Of a stretch of DNA of 47,412 nt, positions 24,354 through 31,538 are shown in pieces (positions within the stretch are counted from its first letter, which is position 1; each line of letters begins with the position of its first letter). The position numbers were made by a program, and so were the translations under genes. The stretch lies in assembly GCF_002734285.1 (NCBI RefSeq), contig NZ_NSEA01000035.1, positions 1-47,412 on the forward strand, given 5' to 3'. The DNA comes from Fredinandcohnia onubensis. Its GTDB lineage: Bacteria > Bacillota > Bacilli > Bacillales > Bacillaceae_L. The notes beneath the pieces were generated by a model. That model searched no databases. It saw only the letters and a program-made list of their open reading frames with translations, and was not told where the DNA came from.

Positions 24354-25446
24354 TTTTCCGACATTAAATAGGATTCAGAAACAATACGCTGACTTATTAA
24401 CTAAATATCAGCCATTTGTAATAGAAGAAGAATTGAGTTCAGGCACTATATTGAAAATAATAGATGAAATCGAAATCTTTTGGCGTAGAAAATTGGATTT
24501 GCTTATTTACGGAAATGAAAAGAGAGATAGTTCTACTGAGAGTCTATTATTATCTGGGGCTGTATATTTAGATATAGACGACTCCGAACATTATTATTTT
24601 AAGTTATTTGGGGATTATCATGCTATTTCAGATCCTTTGTTGAAAATGGAGCCGTTTTTTAGAATGCCCGATGACAAATTTGCGGATGAAAATTCAATAA
24701 GAATCTTCAAAACGGCTTTTCAAGATACATTACATGTTTTAAATAATACTCATAGCACTATCCATATCCTACCCACAAGAGAAATGTTATTAAAATATGA
24801 AACTAACAATAGTGAGTTAATAGATAAGTTCTATTGGATTTTTATTTCCAGTATACTTAAATCTGATATTGCCGGAAAACAGGAATTTTACGAGAAATTT
24901 AATACAATATCAGATATTGAGAGTCAATTAGATGATTTCATTTTGAAGAACCTTTTATATATTGATTCTAAAGACACTGATTTAAACCTAGAACAACGTT
25001 GTGAAAGGTATAAACAGGAATATACACAATTTAAGGGTATTTCTAATATTGATATTTTTAATATAGCAACTTATTCTTATGTGGCACAAACAATACATAT
25101 ATTATTAACAAATCTAGTATTGGGTTTTACTCCATATATCAGACATGATGTTACATTTAGATACTTTTTACTTTTAAAAGATACCTTTACTGACGACGAA
25201 CAAACAAGATTAATGATTGAAAAGTCTATAATTATAAATATTATGTATAATACAATACCATTAGAGCTACTTACTAAACATAAATATGAAGAATACACTA
25301 AGTTGATAAAAGGTGAAAAACTTTTAGATAAGGTCCTGGCTAAATTAAAGGAACTTAATGTTGATATCATTTATCATGGAGGAGTAAAGAGAGCTCAAGA
25401 AGTAATCCTTGAAGAAGTAAATAAAGTATTGCTTAACCAAGTGTAA
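24343..25446 (+). CDS. uncharacterised cargo protein, partner of the 22881 gene
   Basis: The ATG at 24343 has AAGGAG 7 nt upstream, inside the end of the previous gene, so translation is coupled. The 367-residue protein is soluble, helical and rich in Tyr, Phe and Asp. A hydrophobic helix near 240-262 (YVAQTIHILLTNLVLGFTPY) is followed by a long helical C-terminus. No catalytic motif is recognisable. Its terminator follows at 25539-25566. Like its partner it has low GC, like the rest of the island cargo. Confidence 0.65.
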   Translation: MEFNFPTLNRIQKQYADLLTKYQPFVIEEELSSGTILKIIDEIEIFWRRKLDLLIYGNEKRDSSTESLLLSGAVYLDIDDSEHYYFKLFGDYHAISDPLLKMEPFFRMPDDKFADENSIRIFKTAFQDTLHVLNNTHSTIHILPTREMLLKYETNNSELIDKFYWIFISSILKSDIAGKQEFYEKFNTISDIESQLDDFILKNLLYIDSKDTDLNLEQRCERYKQEYTQFKGISNIDIFNIATYSYVAQTIHILLTNLVLGFTPYIRHDVTFRYFLLLKDTFTDDEQTRLMIEKSIIINIMYNTIPLELLTKHKYEEYTKLIKGEKLLDKVLAKLKELNVDIIYHGGVKRAQEVILEEVNKVLLNQV

Positions 25447-25538
25447 ATATTATCATTGATGTATGTAAATTAAATATCATTATGATTTATTATCGCCCTT
25501 TATAACGGCTAAAATTACTCTGAATATACAGGTTTAAA

Positions 25539-25566
25539 AGCACTGCTCATTTCCAGTGCTTTTTTA
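25539..25566 (+). terminator. terminator of the cargo operon 21938-25446
   Basis: AGCACTG and CAGTGCT pair around an 8-nt loop, followed by TTTTTTATTTTT. Confidence 0.8.
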
Positions 25567-25584
25567 TTTTTGTAGATATTTTTC

Positions 25585-25628
25585 TTGGAAAACCCACTTA
25601 AATGTTATATACTACATTTAACAATTAT
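25585..25628 (+). promoter_or_regulatory. promoter/operator of the GIY-YIG gene
   Basis: TTGGAA (25585-25590), 17 nt, TATACT (25608-25613). From 25604 it matches the hsd promoter at 14605 over ~20 bp with two mismatches, including atttaacaa downstream of the -10 box. Confidence 0.6.
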
Positions 25629-25681
25629 GGTTATAGTAAAAAGAAAAGTGTACCTAAATGAAATATCATGGGGGAAACATT

Positions 25682-26683
25682 ATGGTTAATTTTAATAGTT
25701 ATGAACACTTTAAAAAGTATTGTTTTAAAATTGCTCATAATAAAGAAATTAAATTAACAAAAAAGCATTATCTTGCTTTTGATGTGTTTGAAAAAATACC
25801 AGAATTTCTATCAGAATTAAAATTAAGTAATAAAATTGATTATAAAGAGGATCCTCTGATAAATATAGTAAACTTATTTAAAGGTAATAAAATTGATGAA
25901 GCCACAAACAATATGGATTATCTTAGTAGAAAAATAACTGCTTTCGAACAAGGAAATGTTGATATATACTATGTTTTTACATCTTTTCAAAGTATGCTGG
26001 GGATAAATGTTAGATTTACCGAAGAGTTCATATCTTCTATTAATATTAATGACCGATTTTTTCCATCTAAAATTAGAGCACTTGAAATAGTTAAAGCAAC
26101 AGAAAAAATAAATTCTATTACTGCTAATGGTTTAGAAGGAAATAATGTATACGGTATTTATTTTATTTATGACAAAGATGGTAACATTGCTTATATAGGA
26201 AAAAGCTCTAGTAATGCAGTTACTAGGAGCTTTAGTTCAGTAAGTGAGCGTGGATTATTGGATTTCTCAAAAATAGAGATTCGGGGGACAAAAACAAAAT
26301 CAGATATAGCTATATATGAAGCATATTATATCTCAAAATATAAACCTAAATGTAATAACGACCTAGTTTTTGAGGATGAAACATCTTTATCATTACCTGA
26401 TTTAGAGGTTGTAAAAGAATTCAAGAGAGATGAAAATGATTACTTTGACTATAGTTACACTTATTATAGAAGTTCTTCTTGTGCTGTGAAAGATATCCTA
26501 CAAAAATTAGGTGATACGTTCTTTGTAGATAATGAAAAAAATAGAATGTTATTGGAGAGTAATGGTATATTCGATAAATATACAATGAAATCAAAAGGGT
26601 ATGAAAAGTGTATAAATGAAATGAGGCAAAAAGGATATATGGCAGTGTCCGAAATGAAGTGGTATTTAAGTCAAAAAGGGTAA
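25682..26683 (+). CDS. GIY-YIG nuclease-domain protein
   Basis: The ATG at 25682 has GGGGGA 7 nt upstream; an in-frame ATG at 25658 lacks a site. The 333-residue protein has a GIY-YIG core in the middle: VYGIYFIYD (~155), NIAYIGKSSS (~170), an Arg in the following helix, and the catalytic Glu in YEAYYISKYKPKCN (~212). The N-terminal 150 residues and the C-terminus (~255-333) are of unknown fold. GIY-YIG enzymes cut DNA. A restriction or defence role is likely here because no intron or host gene is involved and the promoter resembles that of hsd. Confidence 0.75.
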   Translation: MVNFNSYEHFKKYCFKIAHNKEIKLTKKHYLAFDVFEKIPEFLSELKLSNKIDYKEDPLINIVNLFKGNKIDEATNNMDYLSRKITAFEQGNVDIYYVFTSFQSMLGINVRFTEEFISSININDRFFPSKIRALEIVKATEKINSITANGLEGNNVYGIYFIYDKDGNIAYIGKSSSNAVTRSFSSVSERGLLDFSKIEIRGTKTKSDIAIYEAYYISKYKPKCNNDLVFEDETSLSLPDLEVVKEFKRDENDYFDYSYTYYRSSSCAVKDILQKLGDTFFVDNEKNRMLLESNGIFDKYTMKSKGYEKCINEMRQKGYMAVSEMKWYLSQKG

Positions 26684-26861
26684 ATTTCATATTCGTTTCC
26701 TATGAAGCCTTTAATTCTATCATTGGTGGAAGACTATCAAAGGGTAGTATCATTTATTTTATTTGTAGGCCCTCTTATGTATACAATATATTAAACAATA
26801 CAGATCATGAATCTGCAAATGGCTATTTTTAAAAATTGAAATATGAAAAGGATGTAGTACA

Positions 26862-27251
26862 TTGAATAAAAAGCTAAATCCAGATAAATTAATTATAGGA
26901 TATTTAATAGTATTATTAATATTGATTTTTTATAGATTGATTGGAGAAGTAGCACCGCAAATATACTTTACTATAGGAATATTAAGTCTAATTCTTATTA
27001 TCAAAACTAATTGGTCAATTAATCAATTGTTCATGTTATTGTTTGGAGGTATACTTATCTTTGCTTCTTCCAAAGGATATGAACTTAAAGTTATTTATGA
27101 GCCAATGTTATTTGATGGGAAAGGTATAGAAGAGATTAATAAGGAAATTGATAAACATCATAATCTCTATTCAAAGGTCAACGATATTTTAACCTTATTA
27201 GTGTTTGGAATATCTATATACATAATTAGGATTAAAGATACAAATAAATAA
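26862..27251 (+). CDS. small integral membrane protein (129 aa)
   Basis: It starts at TTG behind AAAGGATG. Hydrophobic segments lie at ~11-26, ~33-47, ~53-68 and ~107-123, predicting about four membrane helices, with a polar, Glu/Lys-rich part (~85-105) between the last two. No motif is recognised. It is the last gene before the right end of the island, where membrane effectors or superinfection-exclusion proteins are often found; this role is only inferred. Confidence 0.55.
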   Translation: MNKKLNPDKLIIGYLIVLLILIFYRLIGEVAPQIYFTIGILSLILIIKTNWSINQLFMLLFGGILIFASSKGYELKVIYEPMLFDGKGIEEINKEIDKHHNLYSKVNDILTLLVFGISIYIIRIKDTNK

Positions 27252-27282
27252 CGATGTTTTTTCTGAATTAATCCAAGGAATG

Positions 27283-27308
27283 AGCAGGTATGAAAATACA
27301 CACCTGCT
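27283..27308 (+). terminator. terminator near the right end of the island
   Basis: AGCAGGT and ACCTGCT pair, followed by TT. A weak terminator for the membrane protein gene. Confidence 0.5.
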
Positions 27309-27326
27309 TTACAAATTTAAAATAAT

Positions 27327-27345
27327 TTACGCAAATTTTACGCAA
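27327..27345. promoter_or_regulatory. integrase arm-type binding repeats, right end
   Basis: ttacgcaa occurs twice, at 27327-27334 and 27338-27345, 11 bp apart and ~45 bp from attR. It matches the pair beside the integrase gene at 8365-8384. Confidence 0.55.
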
Positions 27346-27386
27346 GAATTTATAAAACCTTATTAAATCAATGCTTTTATCGCCAT

Positions 27387-27409
27387 TTCGACCCCGACCA
27401 CCGGTATCT
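27387..27409 (+). repeat. attR: right direct repeat, 3' end of a tRNA-Leu gene
   Basis: The 20 bp at 27390-27409 equal 8221-8240. Read as tRNA it gives T loop TTCGACC, T stem CCGAC, acceptor CACCGGT and discriminator A, so this copy keeps the canonical TTC. A tRNA-operon-type terminator follows directly, as after tRNA-Leu(CAA) at 2221. Confidence 0.8.
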
Positions 27410-27443
27410 AAAAACACTTCCCATTAAACGAGAAGTGTTTTTA
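27410..27443. terminator. terminator after attR (relic of a tRNA operon)
   Basis: AAAAACACTTC and GAAGTGTTTTT form a perfect stem. It shares aaaaacacttcccattaa with the terminator of the tRNA cluster at 2224-2258. Confidence 0.75.
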
Positions 27444-27541
27444 TTTTGAGTATCGGTTTAACTGTACGCTCCTTTAAATGGCTCTAGAATTTTGTCCACT
27501 TTTTTACAAAACATTAGGAACTGCCTCTAACTTCCAAAAAC

Positions 27542-27569
27542 AAAAAAGATCGGTATTCACCGTCCCGAT
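27542..27569 (-). terminator. terminator of the DedA gene
   Basis: On the minus strand ATCGG and CCGAT enclose ~11 nt and run into CTTTTTTG. It overlaps the stop codon region. Confidence 0.55.
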
Positions 27570-28153
27570 TTCCTCCTGCGCCATTTTATAAATAGAAAAA
27601 TTGCAACCTCACACAAAATAAGTAAGATCACCTTCATAGATTGTTCAATCCAAGTGAAAACGAGCTGCCATTGGTTACCGAATATATAACCGATTCCGAT
27701 GAATAGAGATACCCATAAAACGGAACCTGTATAAGCATAAAGTGCAAAAGTTCGAAATGGTACCCGAATAATTCCTGCAAAATAGCTGTTGAACTGTCTG
27801 ACACCGGGCAAGAAGAAACCAAATAATAGCATTTTGTTTCCATATTTCTCATAGGTTTTTCGTGTTTTCTTGATATGCTTGGGCTTCAGAAACAACCATT
27901 TTCCGTATTTTTCGATTAGTGTCATCCCAAACTTGTTTCCGATCCAATAGGTGGTTGTTATTCCTACCAAGGAACCAGAGTATGCGGCAGTAAGTGCTGG
28001 CAGAAGGTGAAGAACATGCTTGTACGATAAATAACCGGTGTATGCAAGTGTTGAGTTGCCAGGTGGTATCGGAGAAGCAATTAATTCTAAAGGTAGACCG
28101 ATTAACAACACGAAATATCCATATTGAGCAAATAGGCGTTCAACAATTCCCAT
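27557..28153 (-). CDS. DedA/VTT family membrane protein
   Basis: The ATG is preceded by GAGGAAGG. The 198-residue protein has four to five hydrophobic segments and the family marks: an acidic residue before the first re-entrant loop (LELIASPIPPGN) and FFLPGVRQFNSYFAGI in the second half, then GSVLWVSLFIGIGYIFGN. DedA proteins are membrane transporters or scramblases linked to lipid-carrier (undecaprenyl phosphate, phosphatidylethanolamine) flipping and to proton-motive-force balance. It is a single gene just outside the right end of the island. The subfamily cannot be fixed. Confidence 0.88.
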   Translation of the reverse strand: MGIVERLFAQYGYFVLLIGLPLELIASPIPPGNSTLAYTGYLSYKHVLHLLPALTAAYSGSLVGITTTYWIGNKFGMTLIEKYGKWLFLKPKHIKKTRKTYEKYGNKMLLFGFFLPGVRQFNSYFAGIIRVPFRTFALYAYTGSVLWVSLFIGIGYIFGNQWQLVFTWIEQSMKVILLILCEVAIFLFIKWRRRKSGR

Positions 28154-28320
28154 AATCCTTCCTCATTCCTGACTATGCACGAGTCTAATCAATCCGATAA
28201 AAGTAGCGTTTGTTAACAACAAAACTTTATACGTGAACGACGTCAAAATTGGGATTTTGTTATGGATAAAATGGTACTATTGTCATGAAGTGCCCATAAA
28301 AAGAAAATAGAGGTGTTGTT

Positions 28321-28621
28321 ATGAAAGAAATCCTCACTAAATATATGGCTAAATATACATCGCTAACTGAAGCTGAGCAACAAGCTATCCTTGACGCTTT
28401 AATGATAGAGAAGTTTGAAAAGGGGAGCTATCTGATTAAACAGGGAGATTCTCCAACGGAGAGATGTTACTTTGTATTGAAAGGGTGTGTCAGACAATTA
28501 TAAACATATCATCCAACATCGACCAGACATACTCACACGTGCACCTCAACATCAATTGGCAAGCTACCTCGGTATGACACCAGAGTCCTTAAGTAGAATT
28601 AAAAAGCGAATTCAATCATAA
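28321..28621 (+). pseudogene. Crp/Fnr family regulator, internally deleted
   Basis: The first 60 codons encode the start of a cyclic-nucleotide-binding-type domain (KFEKGSYLIKQGDSPTERC) and then stop. Directly after, one frame over, lies the C-terminal end of a Crp-type helix-turn-helix (LASYLGMTPESLSRIKKRIQ) with its stop at 28619-28621. About 100-130 residues in the middle are gone and the junction is out of frame. The gene cannot make a regulator. A strong start (AGAGGTG, ATG) is kept. Confidence 0.85.
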
Positions 28622-28657
28622 ACTTTCCCATTTTATATACTTCATAACTTAACCTCC

Positions 28658-28714
28658 AGTCACAGTGACGCCTCGAAACGGCCCGAAGTTTTGTCGAGAG
28701 TTTATATGATAAAC
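28658..28714. repeat. dispersed intergenic repeat, copy 1
   Basis: cagtcacagtgacgcctcgaa, a short insertion, then cgaagttttgtcgagagttta. It contains the palindrome GTCACAGTGAC. Other copies are at 30332 and 32494; here the element has ~10 extra bases in the middle. Confidence 0.65.
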
Positions 28715-28737
28715 TTCAATCAACTTTCAAAACTTGT

Positions 28738-28885
28738 TTTCACTACTTCCTCACCGGAATCCAAACCTCACTATACGCGTAACCTTCTTTGTCTTTATCC
28801 ATCTTTGTGAACGAAAATGAATGGAAATTGATGCTTCGTAATCAGAAGAGGGATGCTATTCAGTATAGGTTTTTGCCATGGTATT
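28738..28885 (-). pseudogene. 3' fragment of an AraC/GyrI-like gene
   Basis: The ~148 bp are clearly similar in DNA to the last ~150 bp of the AraC/GyrI-like gene at 31539-32402; both share cctcactatacgcgtaacctt and the block cttcgtaatcagaagaggga, but this copy has indels and stops. It is a duplicated, decayed gene end. Between it and the Crp/Fnr pseudogene lies only repeat copy 1. Confidence 0.75.
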
Positions 28886-28929
28886 TTTGTCTTGCTTTTT
28901 TTGGGGAAAATAGCAACTCGTGTGGAATT

Positions 28930-29223
28930 TTAAAGTTGCTGATCGATGAGTTGTTGAAGCTTTCTCTCATGCTGGGCAGTTTTGTTTAATAAAAAGTTTA
29001 CTGTTTCTTTGTTTTCTGTCAACTCAACACGCATTCCTTCTTGTTTCTTACCTAGTCTGTCCAGTCGCTCATCTACACGGGCAAAACCTAAATTCATTTC
29101 TGTCTGCATATTGTCCATCTTGGATTCTAGATCGAGTTTTAAACTTTCCAACTTATCGTCTATTTTCTCAGAAAAAAGTTTGAATGCATGCAAGATTTCT
29201 TTTAGCATTGTTTCCTGTTCCAT
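28930..29223 (-). CDS. small coiled-coil protein (97 aa)
   Basis: The ATG at 29223 has GGGAGG 8 nt upstream. Almost the whole protein is predicted heptad coiled coil (KLFSEKIDDKLESLKLDLES, then ARVDERLDRLGKKQE, LNKTAQHERKLQQLID) with no membrane segment. It resembles small cytoplasmic coiled-coil proteins of unknown role that are common in Bacillus. It is a single gene, transcribed divergently from degV. Confidence 0.7.
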   Translation of the reverse strand: MEQETMLKEILHAFKLFSEKIDDKLESLKLDLESKMDNMQTEMNLGFARVDERLDRLGKKQEGMRVELTENKETVNFLLNKTAQHERKLQQLIDQQL

Positions 29224-29473
29224 CTTATTCACCTCCCTCTAAATAAATAGTATAAATGATATTTTCGAGCAATGGAAGGTGATTTTAATAGTATCATTCT
29301 ACTCATAACGGAAACCATTCTTTTGAATTGATTCTCTTCGTTATTATTTTAAAAAGCCACATGCTTTATTTCTACTTAAAAAATTCTGTAAAACGCTTTC
29401 GTATAATGTATAGTTGGTTTAGGTACGATGGTTAACATCTGACCCGTAATGGGAGATGAGAGGGGAATTATAA

Positions 29474-30325
29474 TTGGGAAGAATTATTTTAACTACGGAA
29501 AGTGGCGCGGATTTACCTTTAGAATGGACGAGCAAACACTCTGTTCAAGTGGTTCCGATGCACGTTATCATGGGTGATAAGGATTATTTAGATGGGGCGT
29601 TGCCGGTAGAGGATATATATGAATATTATGAGCGAACCCAGAAAATACCCTCCACAACTGCAACAAATGTTTATGAATATGAGGAATTCTTTAAACAGAT
29701 AAAAACGGACTTTCCCGGTTGTGTCATTATTCATATTGGTTATACGTCTAAGGCATCTTCTTCCTTCCAAAATGCCATTATTGCAACGGAAGAGTTAAAT
29801 GATATTTTCTTAATTGATGCATTGAACGTTACAGGAGGACTAGCTGCTATTGTGATGTATGCAGTAGATTCAGTAGTAAAAGAACCTACGATTGATCCTG
29901 AACAGTTAGTCAAAAAAATCGAAGCGATCGTCCCGAAATCCAGACTGGCTTTTGTTCCTGGCAGTCTAGAGTTTTTAAAAGCGGGTGGAAGAGTCAGTAA
30001 CCTTGCTTATCTCGGAGGAGCTTTGTTGAAAATAAAGCCATGTATCGAATTAATAGATGGAAAACTCACATCTACTAAGAAGTATCGCGGGAATATGAGT
30101 ACCGTCTCGGAGAAACTGATCAAAGACTATTTAAATCAATACGACATTGATAAAGGTCAAATTTATTTAGTATACTCCATTGGCCTAGATGAAAAGATTA
30201 AGGAAAGAATGACCGATGTCGCAAAAGAACATGGATTTGAAAATATCAGTTGGATACAAGCCGGCGCCATGATCTCCACCCATGCTGGACCAGGCGGATT
30301 TGGAATTGCGGGCTTGGAGAGATAG
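29474..30325 (+). CDS. DegV family fatty-acid-binding protein
   Basis: It starts at TTG behind GAGGGG. The 283-residue protein has the DegV order: ILTTESGADLP at the start, PSTTATNVYEYEEFF (~58-72), the IGYTSKASSSFQNA loop (~88), FVPGSLEFLKAGGRVS (~158) and a C-terminal GAMISTHAGPGGFGI. The Ser/Thr pair binds the fatty-acid carboxylate. In Firmicutes such proteins (FakB) present fatty acids to the kinase FakA. TATAAT at 29402-29407 may be its -10 box. No kinase gene is near. Confidence 0.9.
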   Translation: MGRIILTTESGADLPLEWTSKHSVQVVPMHVIMGDKDYLDGALPVEDIYEYYERTQKIPSTTATNVYEYEEFFKQIKTDFPGCVIIHIGYTSKASSSFQNAIIATEELNDIFLIDALNVTGGLAAIVMYAVDSVVKEPTIDPEQLVKKIEAIVPKSRLAFVPGSLEFLKAGGRVSNLAYLGGALLKIKPCIELIDGKLTSTKKYRGNMSTVSEKLIKDYLNQYDIDKGQIYLVYSIGLDEKIKERMTDVAKEHGFENISWIQAGAMISTHAGPGGFGIAGLER

Positions 30326-30331
30326 AATATA

Positions 30332-30372
30332 CAGTCACAGTGACGCCTCGAAGTTTGTCGAACGGTTTAATG
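30332..30372. repeat. dispersed intergenic repeat, copy 2
   Basis: cagtcacagtgacgcctcga followed by agtttgtcgaacggttta, just after the degV stop. Confidence 0.65.
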
Positions 30373-30584
30373 TTTTAAGAGCATGCATTTCGCATGGCTC
30401 CTATAAACCACCGTTGATGTTTCATCCGAAACACCTACTTCAATTTATCGGCACCTAAATCAACACCGCCTCTTATTAGATACTTTTTTGGTTCTGTATA
30501 CAAAATATTGGAGGATTATAAAAGAATTTGTCGAAAGGGATTACTAATTATGTACTGATTTATACATATTGTGAGGGGATAAGT

Positions 30585-31141
30585 ATGTATGACTATTTAG
30601 ACAGATTTATATTATGTTATCATGGCACAACAAGTAACCATGCACATCATATTGTTGATGCAGGGATTGATGTTACTAAGGGGTATAAAGCAGTGGACTT
30701 TGGGCAAGGATTTTATACAACAAGTTCATTTGAACAGGCAAAAAAACATGCCCAAAAGCTTTGGAAGGATACTAAAAATCACTCAATTTCACCAGCTGTT
30801 GTTAGACTTGAAGTAGATGTAATAAATTTAAAAAAGTCAATTAAAGATCACCAACTTTCTAGCGGAATATTTGAAGTTGCCAATGACGACTTTTATTATT
30901 TTGTGTATAATTGTCGTAAAGAAGGCCTCAATGACGGTGTTTATCATGAGCATGATATTGTGGCCGGTCCACTAGCCGACGGAAAACCGAATACATCAGT
31001 AAAAAGGTTAACACGTGGCTTGATGAGTGGGAGGATTTTATTAGAGATCTCAAGCCTCATGGACCAAATTTGGATCAATTGTCTTTTCACACCGTACGTT
31101 CTCTTCAATACATTATTAAGAAGGAGGTTCGTGAACTGTGA
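30585..31141 (+). pseudogene. DUF3990 (ADP-ribosyltransferase-like) protein, frameshifted
   Basis: The ATG at 30585 has GAGGGG upstream. Residues ~10-50 (CYHGTTSNHAHHIVDAGID, then DFGQGFYTTSSFEQAKKHAQ) are the DUF3990 signature, an ADP-ribosyltransferase-type fold. After GPLADGKPNTSV the frame breaks at a run of five A (31001-31005). The next frame continues sensibly (VNTWLDEWEDFIRDLKPHG, then LDQLSFHTVRSLQYI) to a stop at 31139-31141 that overlaps the next GTG in a perfect GTGA. One missing A would explain it. The 0 frame ends at 31145 after an unlike tail. Mutation, sequencing error or programmed shift are all possible. Confidence 0.7.
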
Positions 31142-31392
31142 ATAACAAACCAGAATATATACCTAATTTTGATAGTGCAGATATTGAATATTTTCTAGAA
31201 GTCTATGATCGTCTGCTAAAAAGAACTAATAGTGATCTTGCGAAAGAAATACTCTTACAGTCATCATTAATAAATCGACTTAAAGAAGACGCTGAACATG
31301 TACATCATCAAGATCCAGAATACTGGGCAGATCTCTCGATAGAGCAGTACGTTACTAACAACAAACTTAATATGAGTACTTTTGTACGCTGA
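31138..31392 (+). CDS. partner protein of the DUF3990 gene (84 aa), possible antitoxin
   Basis: The GTG start has AAGGAGG about 9 nt upstream, within the end of the DUF3990 gene. The protein is small, acidic and helical (DIEYFLEVYDRLLKRT, LAKEILLQSSLINRLKED), with no membrane segment. Paired small genes beside DUF3990 are common in Firmicutes, so a neutralising or accessory role is plausible but not shown. A perfect terminator follows. Confidence 0.65.
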   Translation: MNNKPEYIPNFDSADIEYFLEVYDRLLKRTNSDLAKEILLQSSLINRLKEDAEHVHHQDPEYWADLSIEQYVTNNKLNMSTFVR

Positions 31393-31417
31393 TATTCTAA
31401 AGACACCTACTTAATAA

Positions 31418-31450
31418 AACCTCCCTAGTTACTATTAGGGAGGTTATTTT
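31418..31450 (+). terminator. terminator of the DUF3990 operon
   Basis: AACCTCCCTA and TAGGGAGGTT form a perfect 10-bp stem, followed by ATTTTTA. Confidence 0.9.
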
Positions 31451-31538
31451 TATAGGGAGAGGGTGTTGATTCGGAAACAATGGAATACTTATATGAGAAC
31501 ATATGAAGTGTTATCTATACCATTTCAATCACTTTTCT

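Larger units (their letters stand above)
8221..27409. mobile_element. integrative genomic island (~19.2 kb) carrying defence genes
   Basis: It is bounded by 20-bp direct repeats, with a tyrosine integrase gene next to the left one and integrase arm-type repeats (ttacgcaa) at both ends. The backbone is integrase, DUF771, an excisionase-like HTH protein, a replication initiator and a ribbon-helix-helix-like regulator. The cargo is an HNH nuclease, a type I restriction-modification operon with a YgjP-like gene, a PD-(D/E)XK nuclease, two overlapping unknown genes, a GIY-YIG protein and a membrane protein. No relaxase of mobilisation type, no type IV secretion genes and no phage structural genes are visible, so transfer would need a helper. 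Confidence 0.85.

Noticed and set aside
8221..27409. Island as a complete conjugative element or prophage
   Set aside because: No type IV secretion, FtsK-like, MobA-type, terminase, capsid or lysis genes are visible.
29388..29401. cre site overlapping the degV -10 region
   Set aside because: gtaaaacgctttcg has the central part but misses about three consensus positions; too weak to call.
31001..31011. Programmed -1 frameshift in the DUF3990 gene
   Set aside because: The site is A-AAA-AGG, weaker than A-AAA-AAG, and I saw no stimulating hairpin or upstream Shine-Dalgarno; a one-base deletion or error is simpler.
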